Of a stretch of DNA of 64,000 nucleotides, positions 46,224-55,021 are shown piece after piece. The DNA comes from Collimonas sp. OK412 (lineage in GTDB: Bacteria; Pseudomonadota; Gammaproteobacteria; Burkholderiales; Burkholderiaceae_D). Below the pieces are notes generated by a model. It made no database searches. It was given only the letters and a program-made list of their open reading frames with translations, and had not been told where the DNA came from. The translations under genes were made by a program, and so were the position numbers. Numbering within the stretch: the first letter of the stretch is position 1; each line of letters starts with the position of its first letter. The DNA lies in NCBI RefSeq assembly GCF_900112135.1, contig NZ_FOLC01000002.1, positions 268,631 to 332,630 of the forward strand, written 5' to 3'.

Positions 46224-46970
46224 TTACAGGTAGCCGCGCATAAAGTTCGGCGATATAACCGCTGAGTGCAGCAGGTTGACGACATGGTAGATGCCGAAGA
46301 TGGGCAGCCCTGTGGCGGCCTGTACAGCCGTCGCGTATGGCTGCAGGTTGGTGCATTCGAACAGGAAGGCTCCCAGGTCTGGCGCTTCGGCTTGCATCGC
46401 CTGGCACGCCGCCACGACATCGCGCCTGGCCTGGTCGACGTCAAGCGCATGATCGGGATCGTTGCCGGTGCCCAGGATGGTCCCGAAAGACGGGCTTGAC
46501 TGCATACCCCTGACCAGCAGCCGCCAGCCCGGCTCGATGCCGGCGGCGCGCAGGTGAGCGTCCGACAGGCTGTGCGCATCCGCGGTAACCACGCCGATGG
46601 TGCGTTTGGGGCCGAGCATGCGTCGCAGCAGCGGAACCAGGAACAGGCTTGAGGTGATGACCGGTACGCTGACAGCTTCGGCAATTTCATCCTGGACTAC
46701 CGTCAGGAAACCGCAGGTGGTGGTGATGGCGCGCACGCCGTCGCGCTCCAGCCCTGTGGCCGCTTCGATAAACGACGGCAGCAGCGCGCGTGCGCGGTCG
46801 GGGGCGGCGACGATCTGTTCCGGCGTGGCGCCAGGCACGACCTGGTAGCGCACCGGGAAGTCGAAGGTAGTGGCGTTGCCGATATCGCCTGGAATGCGCG
46901 GAAATTTCGTATCCAGCACCAGGATGCCGACACTTTCCCCATAGATGGCGCGTCCGCCGCGAACGATCAT
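46224..46970 (-). CDS. Aspartate/glutamate racemase family protein
   Basis: The protein has 248 residues. The two catalytic cysteines of the superfamily lie in AITTTCGFLTVVQ and GAFLFECTNLQPYA, and the core KRTIGVVTADAHSL fits the second Rossmann-like domain. The family racemises amino acids or hydantoins without cofactor. GGGAGATATC precedes the ATG. It is the last gene of a minus-strand operon with an amino-acid ABC transporter and a D-amino-acid-dehydrogenase-like enzyme, so an amino-acid substrate is likely. Confidence 0.84.
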   Translation of the reverse strand: MIVRGGRAIYGESVGILVLDTKFPRIPGDIGNATTFDFPVRYQVVPGATPEQIVAAPDRARALLPSFIEAATGLERDGVRAITTTCGFLTVVQDEIAEAVSVPVITSSLFLVPLLRRMLGPKRTIGVVTADAHSLSDAHLRAAGIEPGWRLLVRGMQSSPSFGTILGTGNDPDHALDVDQARRDVVAACQAMQAEAPDLGAFLFECTNLQPYATAVQAATGLPIFGIYHVVNLLHSAVISPNFMRGYL

Positions 46971-47000
46971 GATATCTCCCGAATTGAATGCAAGTTTAAG

Positions 47001-48296
47001 CTAGAAGCGCGTCACCGAATAAGGCGCCGGATCGACGACAGTTGGCCGGCCGGATATGAGGTCGGCCACCAGCCGGCCGGAAACCGGTCCCGACGCCAGG
47101 CCGACATGGCCATGTCCGAAAGCATGGATCACGTCCTGGCAGCCGGACGCCGGCCCGAGCACCGGGCGGCCGTCGGTGGTGGACGGCCGGTGCCCCATCC
47201 AGCGCTGGACGGCGGCCGTCCCGATTGCCGCGGCGAGCGCCGGATAGGTTGCCGCGGCGTGGCGCAGCAAGGTGTCGGCGCGGCGCCAGTCCGGCTCCGC
47301 ATGCAGCCTGGTCAGTTCCACCTGGCCGGCGATGCGCAGGCCGGCCAGGGTCGAAGTGTTGCCGGTCTTGGCGTCCGCCGGCATGACCGGCAATGCCAGT
47401 TCGACCGGCGGATTTTCCAGGATGATGTGATAACCGCGCTCGCTTTCCATGCAGACCTTGTCGCCGACCGACCTGGCCAGGGCCTTGGAGTGAATGCCGG
47501 CGGCGATGACGGCACGCTCGCAGGCGAGTTCGCCGCGGTCGGTAAGGACGGCGCGCAGGCGGCCGCCTTGCAGGTCGAACCCGGTCGCCGCGGCGCGCTG
47601 CAGGATGGCTCCCTGGCTTTGCGCGTGGCGCACCAGCGCTGCCACATAGGCGCCCGGATCGACGCAGTTGGCGCCTTGCTCGACCAGGATGGCGAATTGA
47701 TAGCGGTGGTCAAGTGCGGGAACCAGTTCGCGTATTGCCGGCGCCTCCAGCTCTTTCCAGCGCACCGCATTGTCGCGCCGCAAGCGCCAGGCCAGCGCTT
47801 CCGCCTCGAAGGCGGCGCGGTCGGGATAGGCATACAGCAGGCCGCGGCTCACAATCAGCTGCGGCACGCCGGCTTCCTGGGCCAGCGCGCGGTGCCGTGA
47901 CGGCGCGTCGTGGAGCAGGGCTGACAATGCGCGCGCGGTGGCTTCGACCCGGGCCACGCTGGCGCCGGCCCAGACGAACCTGGTCAGCCAGGGCAGCAGC
48001 GACGGCAGGGCGCTCCAGCGGATGGTCAAGGGGCTGTTTTTATCGAAAAGATACTTGGGCAGTTTTTTCCACAGGCCGGGCATCGACATCGGCACCACCG
48101 AAGCCGGGCTCAGCCATGCGGCATTGCCGTAGCTGGCGGCCTGGGTCCCGCCCGGCTGGCCTGGATCAAGCAGGATGACATGGTGACCGTCGCGCAGCAA
48201 CTCGATGGCGCAGGCAGCGCCGACAATGCCGGCGCCGATGACCACCACGCGCAAGGGAGTGGGCAGCTTCGCGGGCCGGTTCTCAATCGGATCCAA
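47001..48296 (-). CDS. FAD-dependent oxidoreductase, D-amino-acid dehydrogenase (DadA)-like
   Basis: The protein has 431 residues. The N-terminal dinucleotide-binding motif is VVVIGAGIVGAACAIELLRDGHHVILLD, followed by the DadA-type GTQAASYGNAAWLSPASVVPMSMPG. The C-terminal MGHRPSTTDGRPVLGPASGCQDVIHAFGHGHVGLASGP binds FAD. DadA enzymes oxidise D-amino acids to keto acids at the membrane. The start is a TTG with GAGGAAACAGC immediately upstream. It is 28 bases after the ABC ATPase gene and upstream of the racemase gene in one operon. Confidence 0.88.
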   Translation of the reverse strand: MDPIENRPAKLPTPLRVVVIGAGIVGAACAIELLRDGHHVILLDPGQPGGTQAASYGNAAWLSPASVVPMSMPGLWKKLPKYLFDKNSPLTIRWSALPSLLPWLTRFVWAGASVARVEATARALSALLHDAPSRHRALAQEAGVPQLIVSRGLLYAYPDRAAFEAEALAWRLRRDNAVRWKELEAPAIRELVPALDHRYQFAILVEQGANCVDPGAYVAALVRHAQSQGAILQRAAATGFDLQGGRLRAVLTDRGELACERAVIAAGIHSKALARSVGDKVCMESERGYHIILENPPVELALPVMPADAKTGNTSTLAGLRIAGQVELTRLHAEPDWRRADTLLRHAAATYPALAAAIGTAAVQRWMGHRPSTTDGRPVLGPASGCQDVIHAFGHGHVGLASGPVSGRLVADLISGRPTVVDPAPYSVTRF

Positions 48297-48324
48297 GCTG
48301 TTTCCTCGGGGTCGGGCGCTGCAC

Positions 48325-49101
48325 TCAGCCGCCGCTATTCTTGAACCGCGACAGGAAGCTGCGTGTCGCTTCCTGCGCCGGATTGTCGATGACGATAGCT
48401 GGCGGCCCGGATTCGACCACGACGCCGTCGCGCATGAAAATCACCTGGTCGGCGACTTCCTTGGCAAACGCGATTTCATGCGTCACCAGGATCATGGTCA
48501 TGCCGTCCGCCGCCAGCGACCGGATGACGTTCAGCACTTCGCCCACCAGTTCAGGATCGAGCGCGGAAGTGGCTTCGTCGAACAGCATCACGTCGGGCTT
48601 CATGGCCAGCGCCCTGGCGATCGCAACGCGCTGCTTTTGTCCGCCCGACAGCATGCCTGGATAGGCGTCCGCGCGATCGCCCAGGCCAACCCGCTGCAGC
48701 AGGGCGTCGGCTGCGGCGCGCGCTTCCTGTTTCGGTATCTTCAGTACCGTCACCATGCCTTCCATCACATTCTGCTGCACGGTCATGTGCGGAAACAGGT
48801 TGAAGTGCTGGAACACCATGCCGGTCTTGGAGCGGAATTTCGCCAGGTCGCGCGCTTTCGGCAGCGCCGTCTTCTTGCCGTCGAAGACGATCGACTGGCC
48901 GCCGACATCGACCACGCCGGAGTCGGGGACCGTGAGCAGGTTGATGCAGCGTAGCAGGGTCGACTTGCCGGAGCCGGAGGGGCCGATCATCGCGACCACG
49001 GAACCCTTGCTGATCTGCAGGGAGATATCTTTCAGGACAACGTTGTCGCCGAAACATTTCTTCAGGTTGCTGATGGAAATCATTGCGCCGTCCATTGTCA
49101 T
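48325..49101 (-). CDS. Polar amino-acid ABC transporter ATP-binding protein
   Basis: The protein has 258 residues with a complete ABC set: Walker A GPSGSGKSTLLR, Q-loop FQHFNLFPH, signature [15 protein letters not shown], Walker B VMLFDEATSALD, and the H-switch VTHE. The FQHFNLFPHMT form is typical of GlnQ/HisP importers. The ATG at 49101 overlaps the permease stop by 4 bases; in-frame ATGs at 49095 and 49083 are alternatives. Confidence 0.95.
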   Translation of the reverse strand: MTMDGAMISISNLKKCFGDNVVLKDISLQISKGSVVAMIGPSGSGKSTLLRCINLLTVPDSGVVDVGGQSIVFDGKKTALPKARDLAKFRSKTGMVFQHFNLFPHMTVQQNVMEGMVTVLKIPKQEARAAADALLQRVGLGDRADAYPGMLSGGQKQRVAIARALAMKPDVMLFDEATSALDPELVGEVLNVIRSLAADGMTMILVTHEIAFAKEVADQVIFMRDGVVVESGPPAIVIDNPAQEATRSFLSRFKNSGG

Positions 49102-49766
49102 GCCCCCCGTCCGTCGGACATTTTTACTTCAAGCCGCTTGGCCAGGATCGTTGCCGGCAGCAAGATGATGAAATACAGGACGGCGATCAGCGAATAGATT
49201 TCCAGCGGGCGGTAGGTGTCGTGGGCGATGATCTGGCCCTGGTAGAGCAGGTCCGGCACCGCCAGCACCGACAGCAGCGAAGTGTTCTTCAGCTGCATGA
49301 TGGACTGGCTGACCAGTGGCGGCGTCATGCGCTTGAATGCTTGCGGCAGCACCACGCGCCGCATCAGCTGGAGCTGGGTCATGCCCAATGCCATGCCGGC
49401 CTCCGACTGCCCGGCATCGATGGAAATCACGCCGCCGCGGATGATTTCGGAATAGAAGGCGCCGCCGTACAAGGTCAACGACAGCACCGCCGCCATGCCG
49501 GGCGTCAGTTCGATGCCGGTCAGGATCGGCAGTGCGTAATAGAACCAGATCAGCTGCACCAGCACCGGCGTGCACCTGAACAGTTCCACGTATGCCCGGA
49601 ACGGTCCCGATATCCATGCCTTCGGCGACAGCCGGCACAAGCCGGTAACCAGGCCGACCAGCAATCCCAGCGCGACGACGATGACGGTGTAGCCTAACGT
49701 GTAGCCAAAGCCTATGAAAATGATGTTCCTGTACTGCCAAAGCGTATGGAAATCCCACTGATACAT
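49098..49766 (-). CDS. Polar amino-acid ABC transporter permease
   Basis: The protein has 222 residues and five predicted membrane helices. The N-terminal WQYRNIIFIGFGYTLGYTVIVVALGLLVG is typical of HisM/GlnP. The EAA loop that docks on the ATPase reads SEAGMALGMTQLQLMRRVVLPQAFKRMTPPLVSQ. Only one permease is encoded, so it probably works as a homodimer. It lies between the binding-protein and ATPase genes. Confidence 0.94.
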   Translation of the reverse strand: MYQWDFHTLWQYRNIIFIGFGYTLGYTVIVVALGLLVGLVTGLCRLSPKAWISGPFRAYVELFRCTPVLVQLIWFYYALPILTGIELTPGMAAVLSLTLYGGAFYSEIIRGGVISIDAGQSEAGMALGMTQLQLMRRVVLPQAFKRMTPPLVSQSIMQLKNTSLLSVLAVPDLLYQGQIIAHDTYRPLEIYSLIAVLYFIILLPATILAKRLEVKMSDGRGA

Positions 49767-49780
49767 GCCTGCCTCACAGC

Positions 49781-50617
49781 TTAAAAGTGAACCTGGGGTG
49801 GAAAAGCGGTCGGAGGTACGCCGACCAGGGTTTGCATATTGGAAATGATGGTGCTTTTCACCTTGCCTGAGGCCCTGGCTTCTTCCAGCCAGGCATTCAC
49901 GGATTTGGTGAAGGCCTGGTCGGTCTGCTTGCGGATGCCGACATTGGTCGGGTTGGTTTCATCGGGAGACGGGAATACGATATGGCCGATGTTCGGCAGC
50001 TTGGTCAGCAAGGCGGTTGACAGGAGGATCACCAGCACCTGGCAATCGACGCGGCCGGATTGTAGCGCCATGGTGGCGGCAGCCGAAGTCTCAAACCGCA
50101 GCACGGTAGCCTTCGGCAATATCCTGGTGACCAGCTGGTCGTGGCTGGAGCCGACATCCACCGCGACCTTGACGGCCGGCGAATTGAGCTGCTCCCAGCG
50201 TTCAAAGTTAAAGCCCTTCCTGGCGACCACCGTGTTGTAGTTCTGGAAAATGGGGGCGGAAAAGTCGACCACTTCGCGTCGCGCCGGCGAGGGGGCCATG
50301 CCGAGCTGGCAATCGATCTTGTTGGTCTGGACGTCGAGCACGGCATTGCCCCAGGTTGTTTCCACCCACTCAGCCTCGACCTTGAGATATTTGGCAAGGT
50401 CGCGCCCCAGGTCCACCATGAAACCCCGCCATTCGCCGCTTGCCAGGTCCTTGGTGAAATACGGCGAGGCGCCGTTGATGGCGCCCATGCGCAGCTTGCC
50501 GGTGCGCTTGATCCTGGCGGCGGTCGATTCCGGTTCCTGCGAAAACGCCGGGCCGACTGCGGCCAGCGAGCCGATGGCAATGGTCTGGGCGATGAAATTG
50601 CGTCGATTGATTTGCAT
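49781..50617 (-). CDS. Amino-acid ABC transporter substrate-binding protein
   Basis: The protein has 278 residues. The N-terminus MQINRRNFIAQTIAIGSLAAVGPAFS has a twin-arginine-like RRNFI and an AFS cleavage site, so Tat export is possible. The family-3 binding fold shows KLRMGAINGASPYFTKD, GFMVDLGRDLAKYL, NAVLDVQTNKIDCQLGMAPSPARREVVDFSAPIF and a C-terminal lobe. AGAAGG before the ATG at 50617 sets the start. It is the first gene of the operon with permease, ATPase, DadA-like enzyme and racemase. The ligand is unknown. Confidence 0.92.
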   Translation of the reverse strand: MQINRRNFIAQTIAIGSLAAVGPAFSQEPESTAARIKRTGKLRMGAINGASPYFTKDLASGEWRGFMVDLGRDLAKYLKVEAEWVETTWGNAVLDVQTNKIDCQLGMAPSPARREVVDFSAPIFQNYNTVVARKGFNFERWEQLNSPAVKVAVDVGSSHDQLVTRILPKATVLRFETSAAATMALQSGRVDCQVLVILLSTALLTKLPNIGHIVFPSPDETNPTNVGIRKQTDQAFTKSVNAWLEEARASGKVKSTIISNMQTLVGVPPTAFPPQVHF

Positions 50618-50643
50618 GTCTGCCTTCTGAAGGAGGATTGGCT

Positions 50644-50678
50644 GAAAAGGGTGTATCTGAAAAAGGGTGTATCTGAAA
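50644..50678. repeat. Short tandem repeat in the leader of the binding-protein gene
   Basis: The block AAAGGGTGTATCTGAAAA occurs twice in tandem, 17 bases apart with overlapping ends, 27-61 bases upstream of the binding-protein start. It could be two copies of a regulator half-site or a replication slippage product. Confidence 0.6.
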
Positions 50679-50825
50679 ATACCCCGTTTGCAGCTGAAAG
50701 TCATCCGAAAATGCGCTTGCCGCTCCGCATCCATAAGCAAGATCAAGGCCCGTCGCCGCCGGCATGGCCGGCCGGCCTTCTTATCCTTGTTTTATCCGTG
50801 TACTAAGATAATCTGAAAAAGATCC

Positions 50826-50853
50826 TTGACTCAAATTGTAGTGTGACTATAAT
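50826..50853 (+). promoter_or_regulatory. Sigma-70 type promoter for the XRE-cupin regulator gene
   Basis: TTGACT (50826-50831) and TATAAT (50848-50853) are separated by 16 bases. This is the strongest consensus promoter noticed in the window. It points toward the regulator gene at 51008, leaving a leader of about 150 bases. Confidence 0.7.
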
Positions 50854-51007
50854 TTCCGACGCCTTACCGGCAGTGCAGCAGCTGTGATGTCAGCAGCAGC
50901 GCTGACGCTGAATATTAAAAAGTTACTCTTGGATCAACGCCGTGCGTTGTCCGACATGAAAGTAATAAATACGAAATACGACCAGGTACAGGCCGGAGAC
51001 AGAAACA

Positions 51008-51622
51008 ATGGAAATGCCACAGCTGGGGAGCTCGATCCGCGCGCGGCGTCATGCTATCAAGAAGACGCTGGTGCAAGTCGCGGCCGAAACCGGATTGACC
51101 GCGGGCTTCATTTCGCAGCTTGAACGCGGCCAGACCAGTCCTTCCATCACCTCGCTGGTGGTGATCGCCAAGGCGCTCGGCGTGGCGATCGGCGACCTGA
51201 TCAAACAACCCGTGCAATTGCGGCCGGACACCTACCGCAGCCAGCGGCAGCCGTACTCGGTGGCCAGCGGCCGCGTCAAGTACGAACGGCTGTCGACGGT
51301 CTTCCCCGGCAGCCAGGTGCATTCGGTGAAGTTCACCATGCCGGCCGGCTACAAATCGGAAATGGTGTCGCACGAAGGCGATGAAATGATCTTCGTGCTG
51401 AGCGGCCAGGTCGGCTATACGGTAGGTAAAGACAGTTATGTGCTGAATGTCGGCGACAGCCTGCATTTCGACGCCAATATCCCGCACAGCATCGAATCGC
51501 TGCCGCACGAGAACCAGGTGGCGGAAGTGATCTGGGTCGGCACCGTGGCGCTGTTCGACGGTCCGCAGTCGCCGGCGTGCCAGGAGCAGGAGCGGTTATT
51601 GCGCGGCACAGAATTTTTTTGA
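51008..51622 (+). CDS. XRE-family regulator with C-terminal cupin domain
   Basis: The protein has 204 residues. The N-terminal HTH (about 7-63) has GSSIRARRHAIKKTLVQVAAETGLTAGFISQLERGQTSPSITSL. The C-terminal cupin (about 105-195) has GDEMIFVLSGQVGYTVGKDSYVLNVGDSLHFDANIPHSIES, a ligand-binding barrel. Such regulators control amino-acid, polyamine or peptide catabolism. It is divergent from the ABC transporter operon and upstream of the peptidase and dpp genes, and may control both sides. Confidence 0.92.
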   Translation: MEMPQLGSSIRARRHAIKKTLVQVAAETGLTAGFISQLERGQTSPSITSLVVIAKALGVAIGDLIKQPVQLRPDTYRSQRQPYSVASGRVKYERLSTVFPGSQVHSVKFTMPAGYKSEMVSHEGDEMIFVLSGQVGYTVGKDSYVLNVGDSLHFDANIPHSIESLPHENQVAEVIWVGTVALFDGPQSPACQEQERLLRGTEFF

Positions 51623-51741
51623 AGCACAGGGCAGGCCTGTGGCATGGTTTTTGCACTTGCAAATTGATCTATTGCCACGGCCGCAGGCGCCTGGCACGAG
51701 GCCGGCAGCGATGCCGGCAATGACAGCGGAATGGAGTGACG

Positions 51742-51804
51742 ATGTACCCAGAACCAAGCAAGCAGATATCCGATGCCGTGCAGGCGCGAGGCCGCCGTGT
51801 TTAA
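51742..51804 (+). other. 20-codon leader ORF overlapping the start of the M24 peptidase gene
   Basis: An ATG at 51742 has GGAG at ideal spacing (51733-51736) and opens a 20-residue frame MYPEPSKQISDAVQARGRRV. Its TAA stop (51802-51804) lies 3 bases past the GTG start of the peptidase. It could be a coupling leader. Or it could be the true peptidase N-terminus separated by a +1 shift, since removing one G near 51789-51791 would join it in frame. Confidence 0.45.
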
Positions 51805-53188
51805 GCCGGCCGTCTACAGCCGGCGCCGGCAGCAGCTGAAACAGCGGTTTTCCTCCGGCCTGCTGCTGTTGCCGGGCAATACCGACGTCTCCATGAATTA
51901 CCTGCATAACCATTACTGGTTCCGCCAGGATTCATCGTTTTCCTATTTCTTCGGCCTCGGCCAGCCGGACCTGGCGGCGCTGATCGATATCGACGCCGGC
52001 ACAGAGGTACTGTTCGGCGACGATCCGAGCCTGGACGACGTGATCTGGGTCGGGCCGCAAAGCTCTTCTTTTGCGCAGCGCGCCGAGACGGTCGGCGTGG
52101 CTGCGGCGCAGCCGTACCAGCAGCTGGCCGACGTGCTGGCGCAGGCACGCCGCCAGGGCCGCACGATCCATTACCTGCCGCCTTACCGCGGCGAAACCAT
52201 ACTCGAACTGGCGCGCCTGCTGGATTGCACTCCCGAGCAATGCAAGGCCGGCGCTTCCGAAAGCCTGATGGCTGCCGTGATTGCCTTGCGCGAAATCAAG
52301 GGCGACGAGGAAATCGCGGAAATAGAAAACGCCCTGAGCGTCACGCGCGACATGCACCTCGCCGCCATGCGGCAGGCCAAGGCCGGTGCTTATGAATACC
52401 AGGTGGTGGCGGCGATGGAAGGCATCATGCGTAGCCACGACCTGCAGAACGCCTACCCGATGATTTTTTCCCGCAGCGGCGAGATCCTGCATAACCGCGA
52501 CCACCAGAATCTTTTGCAGGCGGGCGACCTGGTGGTCAACGATTCCGGCGCCTCCAGCACCTTGGGTTACGCCAGCGACATCACGCGCACCTTCCCGGTC
52601 GGCGGCCGCTTCAGCGAACGCCAGCGCAGCCTGTACGACATCGTGCTGGCCGCGCAGCAGTGCGCCATCGACGCCATGCGGCCGGGAGTCTCTTACCTGG
52701 AAGTGCACAAGCTGGCTGCCCGCCACATGGCGGCGGCGATGGCGGCGCTCGGGTTTTTCAACGGCACGCCGGAGCAGGTGGTGGAATCGGGCGCCTATGC
52801 CATCTGTTTCCCGCACGGCCTGGGCCACCAGCTGGGACTGGATGTGCACGATATGGAAGGCCTGGGCGAGACCCGGGTCGGCTACGACGCCAGCGTCAGC
52901 CGCAGCGAACTGTTCGGCCTGCGCAACCTGCGCCTGGCCAAGCCGCTGCAGGCAGGCATGGTGGTGACGGTGGAGCCGGGCATGTATTTCATCCCGGCCC
53001 TGATCCAGCGCTGGCAGGCGGAGGCGCGTCACGGCACCCTGATCAACTATGGCAAATTCGTCGAGCACATCGATTTTGGCGGCATCCGCATCGAAGACGA
53101 TGTGCTGGTGACAGAATCCGGGGCGCGGGTGCTGGGCCCGGCCATTCCTAAAACCTGTGCCGAGATCGAAGCGCTGATGGCGGCATGA
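51797..53188 (+). CDS. M24-family Xaa-Pro aminopeptidase (PepP-like)
   Basis: The protein has 463 residues from the GTG at 51797. The N-terminal aminopeptidase P domain (FKPAVYSRRRQQLKQRF, then FRQDSSFSYFFGL) is followed by the pita-bread catalytic domain. Metal ligands are visible in VVNDSGASSTLGYASDITRTFPVGG (two Asp), FPHGLGHQLGLDVHD (His), VTVEPGMYF (Glu) and GGIRIEDDVLV (Glu). It removes N-terminal residues before proline. An in-frame ATG at 51773 is possible but has no ribosome site. It is next to the dipeptide transporter, so it likely degrades imported peptides. Confidence 0.93.
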   Translation: MFKPAVYSRRRQQLKQRFSSGLLLLPGNTDVSMNYLHNHYWFRQDSSFSYFFGLGQPDLAALIDIDAGTEVLFGDDPSLDDVIWVGPQSSSFAQRAETVGVAAAQPYQQLADVLAQARRQGRTIHYLPPYRGETILELARLLDCTPEQCKAGASESLMAAVIALREIKGDEEIAEIENALSVTRDMHLAAMRQAKAGAYEYQVVAAMEGIMRSHDLQNAYPMIFSRSGEILHNRDHQNLLQAGDLVVNDSGASSTLGYASDITRTFPVGGRFSERQRSLYDIVLAAQQCAIDAMRPGVSYLEVHKLAARHMAAAMAALGFFNGTPEQVVESGAYAICFPHGLGHQLGLDVHDMEGLGETRVGYDASVSRSELFGLRNLRLAKPLQAGMVVTVEPGMYFIPALIQRWQAEARHGTLINYGKFVEHIDFGGIRIEDDVLVTESGARVLGPAIPKTCAEIEALMAA

Positions 53189-53292
53189 AGGTGCTAGGAA
53201 CTTGCAGGTATGCGTTGTACATTGAGCTTGTGTTCCTCTCGTGAATTATTGTTAAATACACCAGTTTCACCATAACCTAAGGAAAGAGACCT

Positions 53293-54900
53293 ATGATGAA
53301 AAGAAAACTGATCGCCAAGGCGGCGTTGCTCGCTGTCCTGTGCGCCACTGCCGGTTATGCTGCAGCGGCCAAGACCCTGGTGTTCTGCTCGGAAGGCAGC
53401 CCGGAAGGCTTCAATCCGCAGCTGTTCACCACCGGCACCACCTTCGATGCGTCGTCGGTGCCGATGTACAACCGCCTGGTTGAATTCGAGCTGGGCACCA
53501 CCAAGCCGATTCCTGGCCTGGCTGAATCGTGGAGCGTGTCGGAAGACGGCCTGACCTACACCTTCAAGCTGCGCAAGGGCGTCAAGTTCCACAGCAGCGC
53601 CAAGTTCAAGCCGACCCGCGATTTCAACGCCGACGACGTGCTGTTCTCGTTCAACCGCATGGGCGACCCCAGCCACCCGTACCACAAGCTGGCTGCCGGC
53701 CAGAGCTTCGGCTACTACCTGGACATGGGCATGGACAAGATCATCGACAAGGTGGAAAAGGTCGACGACAACACCGTGGTATTCAAGCTGAAACACCCGG
53801 AAGCGCCGTTCATCGCCGACCTCGGCATGGATTTCGCCTCGATCCTGTCGGCCGAATATGCCGACAACATGAAGAAAGCCGGCACGCCTGAGGTGATCGA
53901 CCGCGAGCCTATCGGCACCGGACCGTTCCAGTTCGTGTCCTATCAAAAAGACGCGGTGATCCGTTACAAGGCCAACGACGCTTTCTGGGGCGGCCGGCCG
54001 AAGCTGGACAACCTGATCTATGCCATCACCCCCGATGCTTCGGTGCGTTACGCCAAGCTCAAGGCCAACGAGTGCCAGGTCATGGCGTACCCGAAACCGG
54101 CCGACATCGAATTGATGAAAGCCGATCCGGCCGTCACCATGATGACCAAGCCAGGCTTGAACATCGGCTACATCTCGTTCAATGTCGAGAAAAAGCCGTT
54201 CGACAACAAGCTGGTGCGCCAGGCGCTGAACATGGCGGTCGACAAGCAGACCATCCTCAAGACCGTCTACCAAGGCGCCGGCGTCCCAGCCAAGAACCCG
54301 ATCCCGCCGACGCTGTGGGGCTATAACGACAAGATCAAGGATTACACCTACGATCCGGTCAAGGCCAAGGAATTGCTGGCCAAGGCCGGTTACCCGAACG
54401 GCGTCGAAGTCGAGATGTGGTACCTGCCGGTTACCCGCCCATACAACCCGGACGGCAAGCGCATGGCCGAGCTGATCCAGGCTGACTGGGCCAAGATCGG
54501 CGTCAAGACCAAGCTCACTACCTACGAATGGACCGAGTACCTGAAGCGCAGCAAGCAGGGCGACCAGCATTCGATGATGTTCGGCTGGTCCGGCGACAAC
54601 GGCGATCCTGACAATTTCTTCGCACCGCTGCTGGGCTGCGAAGGCGTCAAGGGCGGCGGCAATACCGCGCGTTGGTGCAACAAGGACTACGAAGCGCTGA
54701 TCCAGAAAGCCAAGCTGACGCCGAAGCAGGATGAACGCGCCAAGCTGTACGAACAGGCCCAGGTGATCCTGCATGACGAAGCGCCATGGATCGACCTGGC
54801 TCACTCGGTGCGCTTCACGCCGGTGCGCAAGGAAGTGATCGGCTTCAAGATGGCAGTGTTCGCCCATCACCACTTCGAGAAGGTCGACCTGGCCAAGTAA
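53293..54900 (+). CDS. dppA: Dipeptide-binding protein DppA (first copy)
   Basis: The protein has 535 residues with a signal peptide (LIAKAALLAVLCATAGYAAAA). The mature start KTLVFCSEGSPEGFNPQLFTTGTTFDASS and later NADDVLFSFNRM, EAPFIADLGMDFASILS, TPDASVRYAKLKANECQVM and GWSGDNGDPDNFFAPLLGCE match E. coli DppA closely. It captures dipeptides in the periplasm for DppBCDF, and in some bacteria heme. It is about 90% identical by eye to the second copy at 59021. A 15-bp hairpin separates it from dppB. Confidence 0.95.
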   Translation: MMKRKLIAKAALLAVLCATAGYAAAAKTLVFCSEGSPEGFNPQLFTTGTTFDASSVPMYNRLVEFELGTTKPIPGLAESWSVSEDGLTYTFKLRKGVKFHSSAKFKPTRDFNADDVLFSFNRMGDPSHPYHKLAAGQSFGYYLDMGMDKIIDKVEKVDDNTVVFKLKHPEAPFIADLGMDFASILSAEYADNMKKAGTPEVIDREPIGTGPFQFVSYQKDAVIRYKANDAFWGGRPKLDNLIYAITPDASVRYAKLKANECQVMAYPKPADIELMKADPAVTMMTKPGLNIGYISFNVEKKPFDNKLVRQALNMAVDKQTILKTVYQGAGVPAKNPIPPTLWGYNDKIKDYTYDPVKAKELLAKAGYPNGVEVEMWYLPVTRPYNPDGKRMAELIQADWAKIGVKTKLTTYEWTEYLKRSKQGDQHSMMFGWSGDNGDPDNFFAPLLGCEGVKGGGNTARWCNKDYEALIQKAKLTPKQDERAKLYEQAQVILHDEAPWIDLAHSVRFTPVRKEVIGFKMAVFAHHHFEKVDLAK

Positions 54901-54924
54901 GCCATGGCCGTGGTTTTGTTCTGA

Positions 54925-54961
54925 TTAAGCCGCTCGCTACTTCGTATAGCGAGCGGCTTAA
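54925..54961 (+). terminator. Strong stem-loop between dppA and dppB
   Basis: Perfect 15-bp arms TTAAGCCGCTCGCTA (54925-54939) and TAGCGAGCGGCTTAA (54947-54961) enclose a 7-base loop. Only a short AATTT follows, so it is a partial terminator or an mRNA-stability hairpin. Either would yield more DppA than membrane components. Confidence 0.75.
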
Positions 54962-55021
54962 ATTTACCGCTAGTATTAGACAGCGCTGTTGCTGTCTTCT
55001 TTCATCGAACAGGTAACGCCA

